DNA of 64,000 bases from Flavobacteriaceae bacterium GF1 (GTDB taxonomy: Bacteria; Bacteroidota; Bacteroidia; Flavobacteriales; Flavobacteriaceae), in NCBI GenBank assembly GCA_009797885.1, contig WNKP01000002.1, positions 248,001 to 312,000 on the forward strand. The letters are read 5' to 3'. Of this stretch, positions 1 through 8,268 are shown one piece after another (within the stretch, counting starts at the first letter, position 1; each line of letters begins with the position of its first letter). The notes beneath the pieces are model-generated. The model ran no database searches and was not told the DNA's origin. It saw only the letters and a program-made list of their open reading frames with translations. Both the position numbers and the translations under genes were made by a program.

Positions 1-1302
1 GATTGTAAAAAGGCACTTGACAAGTACAAACACTTGTTTGTTGATCCAGAGCATCTCATAAAAAGGACGGATTACATATTCAAAAAGAAGGAGCTCGTCC
101 TTTCGGACGAACTGGAACTTGTTGATGGCAGGACCTTTGAACGGGATTATATCCCATTGTTCATTGATGACATCTATAAAGGCCATTTGTGGACCTACAA
201 TGATGTTACGCTAAGAAAAAACTATCGCAAGAACCTGGAGATCCAGAAGGAAAAGTACAGCAGTATCATTGCCAATATGAATTTGGGATTGGTGGAGATT
301 GACGGGAACCGAACGATCCTGATGGCCAACCACAGATACTCGGAAATGATCGGTGTGCCCCAAGAGGACCTCTTTGGCCAAAATGTGCTGGAGTTCATGA
401 ACCTGGACAAAGAGAATCTGGATAAGGTAAATGAACAATTTGAAAAACGTAAAAAAGATCAATCGGACTCTTATGAAGTTGAGATTACCCTGAACACCGG
501 GGAAAAGAAACATTGGTTGATCAGTGGCGCCCCCCGATACGATGAAGCTGGTAAAATTGTGGGTTCCATTGGGGTGCATTTGGATATTACCAAACAAAAG
601 GAATTGGAATTGCAGAAGCAAAACCTGGTGAACGAGTTGGAGGAAAGCAATCAAGGATTACAGGAATACGCCCATATTGTGTCCCATGACCTAAAATCCC
701 CATTGCGAAGTGTAACTGCATTGGCAACATGGCTTTATGACGATTACAGCGATGTTTTGGATGAAAATGGCAAGTACAATCTGCAGATGATGATGGAGAA
801 GGTAGAGGGGATGGACAAGTTAATAGATGGCATACTAAAATATTCCACGGTAAACAGTGATACCTTGGATAGCACGGATGTGGACGTGAACCAAGTGGTG
901 AGGGAGATAGGGGAAATTATTTATATACCCGATCACGTTTCCATTAAGGTGGCCAATACACTGCCCGTAATTCAGGCAGACAAGGTGAAGATCCATCAAC
1001 TCTTCCAAAACTTCTTGAGCAATGCCGTGGTCAATATTGAAAAAAAGGTGGGGATTGTGGAGATTGCAAGCAAGGAAACCACTACACATTGGGAGTTCAG
1101 CATAAAGGACAACGGGGTAGGAATCCCAAAGGAATACCACGAAAAAATATTTAAGATTTTCCAATCCATAGGAAATAATGAGCGTTCCACGGGAATTGGA
1201 CTTTCCATAGTCAAAAAGATTGTGGACAGATATCGCGGTAAAGTATGGTTGGAAAGTGAAATAGGGGTGGGTACAACATTCCATTTCACCATAAAAAAAT
1301 AA
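1..1302 (+). CDS. PAS-domain sensor histidine kinase, 5' end outside window
   Basis: The reading frame is open from base 1, so the true start lies upstream; a TTG at 34 is only an internal codon. The visible 433 residues hold the end of one PAS-like domain, a complete PAS domain (about residues 85-200), a short coiled linker, a HisKA-like helix with the phospho-acceptor motif SHDLKSP, and a C-terminal HATPase_c domain with DNGVGIP (G1) and STGIGLSIVKK (G2). No transmembrane segment is visible. The kinase core closely resembles that of the third gene of the operon (same SHDLKSP box, same GILK and TTFHFTIK/TTFYFTIK ends), suggesting a duplication. It is the first visible gene of a dense signalling operon and should autophosphorylate on His and pass the phosphate to the Hpt and receiver proteins downstream. 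Input ligand unknown. Confidence 0.9.
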   Translation, partial: DCKKALDKYKHLFVDPEHLIKRTDYIFKKKELVLSDELELVDGRTFERDYIPLFIDDIYKGHLWTYNDVTLRKNYRKNLEIQKEKYSSIIANMNLGLVEIDGNRTILMANHRYSEMIGVPQEDLFGQNVLEFMNLDKENLDKVNEQFEKRKKDQSDSYEVEITLNTGEKKHWLISGAPRYDEAGKIVGSIGVHLDITKQKELELQKQNLVNELEESNQGLQEYAHIVSHDLKSPLRSVTALATWLYDDYSDVLDENGKYNLQMMMEKVEGMDKLIDGILKYSTVNSDTLDSTDVDVNQVVREIGEIIYIPDHVSIKVANTLPVIQADKVKIHQLFQNFLSNAVVNIEKKVGIVEIASKETTTHWEFSIKDNGVGIPKEYHEKIFKIFQSIGNNERSTGIGLSIVKKIVDRYRGKVWLESEIGVGTTFHFTIKK

Positions 1303-1317
1303 TGCAAAACAAAATTT

Positions 1318-2445
1318 ATGAAGATTAACCAAGCTAAAAGGAATAAAGAAGGGAAATGGGAATTTCTTCAATCCAATACACTGGTCAAACCTTTGGTGCT
1401 CATTTTTGGGGACAGGTTTATCTTGGAGTCGGATTCCCTATATGATGAAGTAAGGGAGATTTATCCGGATGGGGAACTTGTTTTTGGTTCTACCTCGGGA
1501 GAAATTATGGAAACCCATGTATTTGAGGAAACCGTCACATTAACGGCAATTGAATTTGAACGGACAACATTTCAAATTGTAAGGGAAAACGTTTCCAATT
1601 TTGTGGACATTGAGAAAATGGGCACGGCGATCGCCGCCCAGTTCAACAAGACCAATCTACGTCATGTTTTCATTGTTTCCGATGGCAGTTTCGTAAACGG
1701 AAGCGGTCTTATTGAAGGATTGGAATCCGATGAGGAGTTTAAAGCTACCATAACCGGTGGACTGTGCGGTGATGGAGCCAGGTTCGAAAAGACACTTACC
1801 TCATACAACGAATCCCCAAAACAAGGCGAGGTTGTCGCCATTGGCTTCTATGGGGACAGTTTGGAAATATCATATGCCAACTACGGCGGGTGGACGCCCT
1901 TTGGCCCTCAAAGGACCATTACAAAATCCGTTGGCAATGTGCTGTACGAGATTGACCACAAGCCCGCGCTGGACCTGTATAAAACCTATTTGGGAGATAA
2001 AGCCGATCAACTGCCCCAGGCCGCTTTGTTATATCCCCTTACCGTACAGCAAACAGAGGATGCCGAACCCTTGGTCCGTACCATTCTAAATATTGATGAA
2101 GAAGCCAATTCCATGATTTTGGCAGGGGACGTGCCGGTCAACTCCAAAGTTCAGTTAATGATGTGTACGATGGCGGACATTACCGAAGGAGCGTCCAATG
2201 CCGCCGAATTGGCCATGAAGAATAGGAAGTCTACGCCAGAGCTTGCCATTTTGGTAAGTTGTGTGGGCAGAAAACTGGTCTTGGCCGGTAGGACCGAAGA
2301 GGAAATTGAAGAAGTAATGGATGTTGTTGGAGAGCAGGCAAAAATCACAGGATTCTACTCCTACGGGGAAATGGCCCCTTTTGCTGGAAAAAACGAATGC
2401 CTCTTGCACAATCAAACCATGACATTAACCCTAATGAGTGAATAG
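1318..2445 (+). CDS. FIST-domain signal transduction protein
   Basis: A 375-residue cytoplasmic protein with the two-part FIST_N/FIST_C fold: an N-terminal half with the FGSTSGEI and ITGGLCGDGARF blocks and a C-terminal half ending GFYSYGEMAPF, the usual FIST_C signature. FIST domains are predicted small-ligand sensors coupled to signalling proteins. Here the gene lies between two histidine kinases, 15 nt after the first, and its stop codon is directly followed by the ATG of the second. The second kinase has no obvious sensor domain of its own, so the FIST protein may be its input module; that is inference. No signal peptide or membrane segment is seen. Confidence 0.9.
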   Translation: MKINQAKRNKEGKWEFLQSNTLVKPLVLIFGDRFILESDSLYDEVREIYPDGELVFGSTSGEIMETHVFEETVTLTAIEFERTTFQIVRENVSNFVDIEKMGTAIAAQFNKTNLRHVFIVSDGSFVNGSGLIEGLESDEEFKATITGGLCGDGARFEKTLTSYNESPKQGEVVAIGFYGDSLEISYANYGGWTPFGPQRTITKSVGNVLYEIDHKPALDLYKTYLGDKADQLPQAALLYPLTVQQTEDAEPLVRTILNIDEEANSMILAGDVPVNSKVQLMMCTMADITEGASNAAELAMKNRKSTPELAILVSCVGRKLVLAGRTEEEIEEVMDVVGEQAKITGFYSYGEMAPFAGKNECLLHNQTMTLTLMSE

Positions 2446-3495
2446 ATGCATTCATTGCTGAAACGCCAAATAAAGAAATTTTTCCCGGAAGAGCTTCAGA
2501 AATGCCCAAATATGGAACAATTCTTTGAAGCCGTAGATAAGTCATACAGTGATTATGATGACAAACTGTCTATGATTCAGCGGGCAACTTCCCTAAGTTC
2601 CCAGGAGCTTTATGAGGCCAATACACGCCTCAACAGGGAAACGGAGAGTCAGCGAAAAGTATTGGAGACGCTCAGTAAAGCGGTGGCCCTTATGGAGAGC
2701 AAAACCGTTCCCGCGGATGGAGAATGGAGCTTTGATCCGCAAAAGTTGGTGGAAAATATTGAAAACCAAACGTTAAAGATTATTGAGATGACCGCAGAGA
2801 AAGATGTGCTCCTAAAAAGTTTGGAACAACAAAACGATTCATTGAACAACTATGCCCATATGGTTTCACACGATTTAAAATCCCCCATAAGGAATATCCA
2901 TTCCTTGGTGAGCTGGGTCTATGAAGATAGTTGTGATGATTTCAAAAAGGGGTGTAAGAACAATTTTGATCTGATCTTCCAGAACTTAAAGAAGATGGAT
3001 AGTTTAATTGATGGTATCCTAAAACATGCCACTATAGATGCGGTCGAGGAAAAGATAAAGGACGTGGATCTGAACAAACTGGTCAGGGAAATTGAGCGTA
3101 CCATCTACGTTCCGGATAACGTAAAGGTGAAAATTAAAGGGACCTTACCCACATTGTATACCGGAAAGTACCGTATTGAACAGTTGTTCACGAATATCCT
3201 GGACAATGCGGTAACGGCTACGGAGAACAATAAAACGGGATTGGTTACCATTGAGGCCAGGGAACAGGAAGATAAGTGGCTGTTCTGTATTGCGGATAAT
3301 GGAAAGGGCATACCCAAACATCTTCAGACCGGTATTTTTGATATGTTCAAGAAATTGGAAAACGATTCCAATGCAACCGGGATCGGTCTCGCTTTGGTCA
3401 AAAAAATCATCAATTATTATAAAGGGGACATTTGGCTCTCGTCCGAAGAGGGAATGGGCACAACATTTTATTTTACGATAAAAATGACAACATAA
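2446..3495 (+). CDS. cytoplasmic sensor histidine kinase
   Basis: A 349-residue kinase. Residues about 35-130 are a heptad-rich coiled coil without a recognisable sensor domain; the phospho-acceptor is His142 in SHDLKSP; the HATPase_c domain follows with an N box (NILDNAV), DNGKGIP and TGIGLALVKK. The ATG directly abuts the TAG of the FIST gene and its TAA overlaps the ATG of the next gene by one base, so the genes are translationally linked. Its catalytic half is a clear paralogue of the upstream PAS kinase. Likely partner of the FIST protein for input and of the Hpt protein for output. Confidence 0.9.
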   Translation: MHSLLKRQIKKFFPEELQKCPNMEQFFEAVDKSYSDYDDKLSMIQRATSLSSQELYEANTRLNRETESQRKVLETLSKAVALMESKTVPADGEWSFDPQKLVENIENQTLKIIEMTAEKDVLLKSLEQQNDSLNNYAHMVSHDLKSPIRNIHSLVSWVYEDSCDDFKKGCKNNFDLIFQNLKKMDSLIDGILKHATIDAVEEKIKDVDLNKLVREIERTIYVPDNVKVKIKGTLPTLYTGKYRIEQLFTNILDNAVTATENNKTGLVTIEAREQEDKWLFCIADNGKGIPKHLQTGIFDMFKKLENDSNATGIGLALVKKIINYYKGDIWLSSEEGMGTTFYFTIKMTT

Positions 3496-3818
3496 TGGCA
3501 GAAATACCAAACCTAGATTACATTAAGGAGATTTCCGGCGGAAATGAGGAATTCGAAAAGAAGTTCCTGTCCATTATTCAAGTTGAATTTCCAAAGGAGA
3601 AAGAAGATTATTGCAATCTTCTTGAAGGGGGACAACTGGAGGAATCTGCAAAAGTGGTCCATAAGATAAAACACAAATTTGGGATATTGGGTTTGAACAA
3701 CGCGTATAAGATTGCCATAAAATACGAAGAGGACCTTAAGATTGGTAGTACCGCTTTAAAAGAAGATTTTGAAAGCGTGTTGGACACAGTACAAGAGTTT
3801 ATTGTAAAAATGGAATAA
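3495..3818 (+). CDS. Hpt (histidine phosphotransfer) domain protein
   Basis: A 107-residue all-helical protein consisting of a single Hpt domain. The phospho-acceptor is His56 in VVHKIKHKFG, the HxxK signature of Hpt proteins. I chose the ATG at 3495 because it forms the usual TAATG overlap with the kinase stop; an in-frame start 63 nt upstream exists but would overlap the kinase deeply. It should relay phosphate between receiver domains. No hybrid kinase receiver is encoded in this operon, so the donor receiver must be the LytTR regulator, the CheY-like protein at 5926, the receiver-kinase at 22153, or one elsewhere. Confidence 0.85.
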   Translation: MAEIPNLDYIKEISGGNEEFEKKFLSIIQVEFPKEKEDYCNLLEGGQLEESAKVVHKIKHKFGILGLNNAYKIAIKYEEDLKIGSTALKEDFESVLDTVQEFIVKME

Positions 3819-3819
3819 G

Positions 3820-4536
3820 GTGAAATGCATAATTGTAGACGATGAGGCAACGGCAAGGGCCATTATGGAAGAACTTTGTGGAAATCTTCCAGATTTTGAG
3901 GTGGTTGCACAATTCCCGAATGCCCTGGAAGCCCTTAAATATCTGAATCAAAATGAGATAGATGTTATCTTCTTGGATATTCATATGCCTTTATTGACCG
4001 GTATCGATTTTATTCGAACCTTAAAAAATCCGCCTAAAGTGGTATTTACAACCTCGGACAAAGAGTTCGCCATTGAAGCTTTTGAATACGATTTTATTGT
4101 GGATTATCTGATCAAACCCATCACCCACCACCGCTTTCAAAAGACCATCGGTAAGTTAAAAAGTGCCTTTGCCCCAGCTTTGGCCGGTACTGGTGATCGC
4201 GCCCACACCCTGGAAGGGCGAAAAGAGGAGGATTTGTACATCAACATTGATAGAAGGCTGATCAAATTAAAACTTGGTGATATTTTACTTATTGAAGCGA
4301 AAGGGGATTACATCGAAATAAAAACAGTGCAAACTACACATAGGGTACACTCCACCTTAAAGAAAATAAAGGAAAAATTACCGGAATCCCTCTTTATGCA
4401 AATCCATCGTTCCTATATCATCAATTTTACAAAAATCATTGATATACAAGACAACAGTGTTTTAATAGAACGCAATGTAATTCCAATAAGCAGGTCCCAG
4501 AGGCCCAATTTAATGCAACGGCTGAATTTGCTCTAG
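3820..4536 (+). CDS. LytTR-family response regulator
   Basis: 238 residues with an N-terminal receiver (IIVDDE acidic pair, phospho-acceptor Asp53 in FLDIHMP, TTSD switch, Lys in IKPI) and a C-terminal LytTR DNA-binding domain (about 140-238; IEAKGDYIEIKT and IHRSYIIN are typical LytTR blocks). The start is a GTG one base after the Hpt stop. As the only DNA-binding protein of the operon it is the probable output of the two kinases and the Hpt protein. Its targets are not visible; the downstream exopolysaccharide genes are candidates by position only. Confidence 0.92.
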   Translation: MKCIIVDDEATARAIMEELCGNLPDFEVVAQFPNALEALKYLNQNEIDVIFLDIHMPLLTGIDFIRTLKNPPKVVFTTSDKEFAIEAFEYDFIVDYLIKPITHHRFQKTIGKLKSAFAPALAGTGDRAHTLEGRKEEDLYINIDRRLIKLKLGDILLIEAKGDYIEIKTVQTTHRVHSTLKKIKEKLPESLFMQIHRSYIINFTKIIDIQDNSVLIERNVIPISRSQRPNLMQRLNLL

Positions 4537-4572
4537 AACAAAACGAAAGGAAAACCATTAAAACGAAGTGCA

Positions 4573-4875
4573 ATGGCATTGGAAATAAAGGAAAATCGAG
4601 GTTTTTTTGAGATTATTGGGAGGGTCACCTCCCAAAACGTAAATGTACTAAGGGCATATTTTGACTCGGTATTGGAGCAAAATGACAACATTGTAATCAG
4701 TATTGAAAAGGTGGTTGAAATGGATTCAAGCGCCGCACACCTGTTCGAAGCCCTCTATAAGGAAGCACCGTCCAATAAAAAAGTCGTATCCATTATAGGG
4801 AGACAGAATAAGGAAATCTCCAAAATAATGGAAGCTACAAACACAGATTACATCTTAAGTACCGATAGGGTCTAA
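4573..4875 (+). CDS. STAS-domain protein (anti-sigma-factor-antagonist-like)
   Basis: A 100-residue protein made of a single STAS domain: beta strand IVISIEKVVEMDSSAAHLFEAL contains the usual DSS motif in which the second Ser is the phosphorylation site in SpoIIAA-type proteins, followed by KVVSIIG and a final helix with EISKIMEATN. No partner anti-sigma kinase of the RsbW type is present nearby, though the HATPase domains of the two upstream kinases belong to the same superfamily. It is likely a protein-protein switch inside the signalling operon. Separated by 36 nt from the regulator and 14 nt from the glycosyltransferase. Confidence 0.85.
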   Translation: MALEIKENRGFFEIIGRVTSQNVNVLRAYFDSVLEQNDNIVISIEKVVEMDSSAAHLFEALYKEAPSNKKVVSIIGRQNKEISKIMEATNTDYILSTDRV

Positions 4876-4889
4876 TTAATTGGAGCATT

Positions 4890-5732
4890 ATGCATATTAC
4901 CGATTACAAAAAGTATGCTGACAAAACACCGGATCAACTGGCAATCGACGATTTAAGGAAGCTGGTGCTGTACTTTGAACTTTTGTCGCATGTAAAAATG
5001 CCCATTGCCAGTTTGGTCATACCGGTTTTTAGGGCAAAACGGAGTTTGATCGCCCATATTTTTTCATTGGTCCATCTAAAGACCATTATACCGTATGAGG
5101 TCATCTTTGTGGATAACAACGCCGATGCGGAAACCTTGGATATTTTAAGGAAATTGGGGGCCAATGTGGTGAAGGAAGAGCGTCAAGGAATCACGCATGC
5201 CAGGCAAAAAGGGCTGGAAACTGCCAAAGGACAGGTCATCTGTACAATGGACCCAGACTCTATTTACGATCCATACTACATTGATAAAATGGTATTACCA
5301 TTCTTTGAAGATCCCGATTTGGTCATGTGCTATTCCATTTCAAAAAGTTATGGCAGGGACTTCCAACTTACGAGAAAAATGCAGATTCGCAATTGGTTAA
5401 AAGTGAACTATTTCAGTTGGAAATTGTCCCAGGGATTTACGAATAAGATCAAGTATGTAAGGGCAGTGGCCATGGCAATACGCAGGGAAGCAATTTTGCC
5501 AATAGGATACAATACCGACCTTAAAGTGGTTTCCGGTTGTGATGATGGTATACTGGCCATGTATTTGAACAATATGGGCAAATTCAAATATGTTTCCGTT
5601 GATGTTTACACAGCCTTACCGCCCCCAAGGGAACCTGGAAAACCCTTTCCGTTTTGTAATGAACGTTTTCTCATTAAGGATAAGGGAATCGATACTACAA
5701 TAGCCGAACTTGAATTGGAAAAAGCCCCCTAA
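4890..5732 (+). CDS. family 2 glycosyltransferase
   Basis: 280 residues with a GT-A fold: SLVIPVFRAKRSL at the N terminus, EVIFVDNNADAET nucleotide-binding strand, and the metal-binding DxD equivalent in CTMDPDS; the acceptor-side motif is near SGCDDG. No membrane segments are evident, unlike the family 2 enzymes of the exopolysaccharide operon. It is the last gene of the signalling operon, and the terminator hairpin overlaps its stop codon. It may modify a surface glycan under the same control as the sensors. The sugar and acceptor cannot be told from sequence. Confidence 0.85.
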   Translation: MHITDYKKYADKTPDQLAIDDLRKLVLYFELLSHVKMPIASLVIPVFRAKRSLIAHIFSLVHLKTIIPYEVIFVDNNADAETLDILRKLGANVVKEERQGITHARQKGLETAKGQVICTMDPDSIYDPYYIDKMVLPFFEDPDLVMCYSISKSYGRDFQLTRKMQIRNWLKVNYFSWKLSQGFTNKIKYVRAVAMAIRREAILPIGYNTDLKVVSGCDDGILAMYLNNMGKFKYVSVDVYTALPPPREPGKPFPFCNERFLIKDKGIDTTIAELELEKAP

Positions 5733-5744
5733 AGGGCTTTTTTT
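5721..5744 (+). terminator. rho-independent terminator of the signalling operon
   Basis: A hairpin AAAGCCC / GGGCTTT (stem 5721-5727 and 5734-5740, loop of six) is followed by a run of T. The stop codon TAA of the glycosyltransferase lies in the loop. It separates the signalling operon from the exopolysaccharide operon. Confidence 0.85.
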
Positions 5745-5925
5745 ATGGGATGTCCCACTTTTTGGACCTATAAGTCGTACAGGGGTTTAGTGTGTTCTAT
5801 TTCAGTAGGTAACACACAGTTTAAACTTACTTACAACACATTGTTTGGGTTTGACAACAATGAATTTATTATGAGTAATATAAATCCTACTTTTCAACAA
5901 AATTAATACTACAAATCTTACGATT

Positions 5926-6291
5926 ATGAAAATACTGGTAGTTGATGATAAACAATCATTGAGCGAATTGGTAGCCCAATTTTTGGGACAGTCCTACAAT
6001 GTCACAACAGTGGAAAATGGCCTTGCCGCCATTAATTGGTTGCAAGCGGGAAATATGCCCGATCTTATCATAACAGATCTTGAAATGCCAGAAATGGACG
6101 GGTTTGAACTCATAACAAGGGTAAAGCAAACCGGGATGTTTTCAGATATACCCATTATTGTTTTAAGCTGTAGGGATAGTAGTAGTGACCGTATTGAGTG
6201 CCTGAGGTTGGGGGCGGATGATTATATGGTGAAACCTTTTAACCCGGAAGAACTGCTCATACGCGTGGATAAGTTATTAATCCGTCAATAA
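5926..6291 (+). CDS. CheY-like single-domain response regulator
   Basis: 121 residues forming only a receiver domain: ILVVDD acidic pocket, phospho-acceptor Asp51 in LIITDLEMPEMDG, switch residue in VLSCRDSSS, and conserved Lys in YMVKPF. It has no output domain. It is two bases upstream of the sugar transferase whose own N-terminal receiver is degenerate, so this intact receiver could act on that enzyme or on a phosphorelay from the upstream operon (inference). First gene of the exopolysaccharide operon; the 181-bp leader has two TTTG boxes near 5844-5853 but no convincing TAnnTTTG partner. Confidence 0.92.
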   Translation: MKILVVDDKQSLSELVAQFLGQSYNVTTVENGLAAINWLQAGNMPDLIITDLEMPEMDGFELITRVKQTGMFSDIPIIVLSCRDSSSDRIECLRLGADDYMVKPFNPEELLIRVDKLLIRQ

Positions 6292-6293
6292 CA

Positions 6294-7523
6294 ATGGAGG
6301 TACTTACCAGGAAGGAGACTTCGGTACTTTATATAGGGGCCAACAAGAGGTTTGGTGAAGAATTTCATCGCTTTTCCGAAAACGTGGTCATTACTACCGT
6401 TGCCACCACGGAAAATGCCATAAAATGGTTGCACAACCATAGTGAATTCCATGAGGGAAAATGGGTGAACACCCAAAAAGCTGTTGATGCCATATTATGT
6501 GAACAAGAACTCTCCGAAGGAAAACTAAAGGAGTTTCAGGAATATTTGGTTGCAGTATTTGATCCCAGCAGGAAGGTGCCCATGGTTCTTTTATGTGAAA
6601 AGGTTTCAAAAAAGGAAAAGTTAAAGGCCCTGGAGCGTGGTTTTGATGACATTTTCGTTCATCCCATACGCTTTGAGCAGGTCTTTGAGCGTATACGTTT
6701 TTTAAAGGAACTAAAGAACAATCTTGGATCACAGGAAATATCAACCTTACAGCATCAAGTCAAACGCTATAGGACAGGATTTTGGAAAAGGACCTTTGAC
6801 ATCCTTCTTGCCGGTTCCGTCCTATTAGTGGCCTCCCCTTTTTTATTATTGGTCATTCTGGCCATACGGTTGGAGTCCAAGGGGAAGGTATACTACATTT
6901 CCAAAAGGGTAGGTACGGGGTACCGCATCTTTAATTTTCTTAAGCTAAGATCCATGTACCCCGACGCGGACAAACGATTAAAGGAGTTTGAACATCTCAA
7001 CCAATATGTCCATGATACGGATGGGGAAAAAACGGACGAAACAGTCGTGGAAGAAGTAAGGGATGGTGGTACCAAACTCATTGGTGACGATGCCGAGGTA
7101 GATGAAAAAGTCCACAATGAAAAACGTAAGAAAAGTAACGAAAGTGCCTTCGTAAAGTTTGATAACGACCCCAGGATCACCAAAGTAGGAAAGATAATTA
7201 GAAAGTTGAGTATTGATGAACTGCCACAGTTGATCAATGTGCTAAAAGGTGATATGTCCATTGTTGGTAACCGACCGTTGCCCCTTTACGAAGCCGAAAT
7301 GTTGACCACGGATGAATGGACGGAACGTTTTAATGGTCCTGCCGGAATTACGGGGCTATGGCAGGTAGAGGCCCGTGGGCGAAGCTCCAAGATGTCACCG
7401 GAAGAAAGAAAGCAGCTGGATGTGAAATACGTGGAGTATGCCAATGGCAAGTATGCTTTTTTAATCGATATGTGGATAATACTTAGAACGTTTAGGGCTG
7501 TTTTCCAAAAGGAAAATGTATAG
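6294..7523 (+). CDS. polyprenyl-phosphate sugar-1-phosphate transferase with degenerate receiver domain
   Basis: 409 residues. The C-terminal part (about 160-409) is a bacterial sugar transferase that starts glycan assembly on the lipid carrier: membrane helix about 168-193, FLKLRSM, ITKVGKIIRKLSIDELPQ, and KGDMSIVGNRPLP. Residues 1-130 resemble a receiver domain, but the phospho-acceptor position aligns with Glu70 (AILCEQEL) and the conserved Lys with His123 (FVHPI), so it should not be phosphorylated. An acidic, Lys-rich insertion of about 45 residues (240-285) interrupts the catalytic domain. It probably primes the exopolysaccharide made by this operon. Family known; regulatory role of the pseudo-receiver is inference. 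Confidence 0.88.
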   Translation: MEVLTRKETSVLYIGANKRFGEEFHRFSENVVITTVATTENAIKWLHNHSEFHEGKWVNTQKAVDAILCEQELSEGKLKEFQEYLVAVFDPSRKVPMVLLCEKVSKKEKLKALERGFDDIFVHPIRFEQVFERIRFLKELKNNLGSQEISTLQHQVKRYRTGFWKRTFDILLAGSVLLVASPFLLLVILAIRLESKGKVYYISKRVGTGYRIFNFLKLRSMYPDADKRLKEFEHLNQYVHDTDGEKTDETVVEEVRDGGTKLIGDDAEVDEKVHNEKRKKSNESAFVKFDNDPRITKVGKIIRKLSIDELPQLINVLKGDMSIVGNRPLPLYEAEMLTTDEWTERFNGPAGITGLWQVEARGRSSKMSPEERKQLDVKYVEYANGKYAFLIDMWIILRTFRAVFQKENV

Positions 7524-7525
7524 GA

Positions 7526-8266
7526 ATGAAGATTCGGGAAAAATTGATTTTGGCAATTTTATTGATTGCTACGAACTCATTTTCACAATCCATCAATGAA
7601 TTTATAGAAAATGGATTAAAGGAAAATGACATTAGCAAAAAACTGCCCCATTTGGATACGCTCATTGCCATGGCAAAAGAGCATTCCCCATTTATAAAGG
7701 TAACCCTTAACGAACAGCAATACCGGGATGGTGTCGTTTCCTTTGAACAACGTGCCTGGCTGCAATACATTAACCTGGAGGCCGGTTACAACTACGGTAT
7801 TTTCGATAACCTCAGCAACCAGCAAATTGCCGGGGATCCGCAAAGCCAAGTACTTTTTTCGACCGAACAGAGCAGGTATCAGGTAGGGGTGTCCTTACGT
7901 CTTCCATTATCGGCCATCGTCAATAGAAGGGCTCGAATTTTAAGTGCAAAGGGCGAGGCCAAAAAGGCGAGGTTTGAAACGGAGGTTGCCGAAATGGAAT
8001 TGGAACAAAAAGTGGTCACACTCTACAACGATTTGTTGAAAGTACACCGAATGTTCTTTTTGGCCAGTTCCATAGTAGACAATTTTAGGGTACAATCCAT
8101 ACGGGCAGAAAAAGAGTTTTCCAATGGAATTATAAATATAACGGAGTACACCCGCTTGCAACAGATGTTGAACCAAGCATCCATGAACTATGAACTACAA
8201 CGATCGGATTTTGTTGCGGCGGTAATGGCCCTGGAGCATATTACAGGGGCAGATTTTGATATTTGA
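7526..8266 (+). CDS. short TolC-like outer membrane efflux protein
   Basis: A 246-residue exported protein (signal peptide about 1-20, ending FSQ). The rest reads like one repeat of a TolC protein: DTLIAMAKEHSPFIKV, then beta-strand-rich segment (YINLEAGYNYGIFDN...YQVGVSLRLPL), then long helices with RAEKEFSNGIINITEYTRLQQ. TolC family proteins usually have two such repeats and about 420-480 residues, so this is half-length. It sits two bases after the sugar transferase and before the co-polymerase, where a polysaccharide export protein would be expected. Might form the outer-membrane exit or a periplasmic adaptor; not tested. Confidence 0.7.
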   Translation: MKIREKLILAILLIATNSFSQSINEFIENGLKENDISKKLPHLDTLIAMAKEHSPFIKVTLNEQQYRDGVVSFEQRAWLQYINLEAGYNYGIFDNLSNQQIAGDPQSQVLFSTEQSRYQVGVSLRLPLSAIVNRRARILSAKGEAKKARFETEVAEMELEQKVVTLYNDLLKVHRMFFLASSIVDNFRVQSIRAEKEFSNGIINITEYTRLQQMLNQASMNYELQRSDFVAAVMALEHITGADFDI

Positions 8267-8268
8267 AT

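Noticed and set aside
835-1371. Minus-strand frame of 178 codons across the first kinase and its junction
   Set aside because: Lies opposite a clear histidine kinase and spans the gene boundary; no protein-like features.
5844-5883. Promoter of the exopolysaccharide operon (TTTG at 5850, TAATATAA at 5876)
   Set aside because: The second box matches TAnnTTTG poorly and the spacing is 22 bases; too weak to list as a feature.
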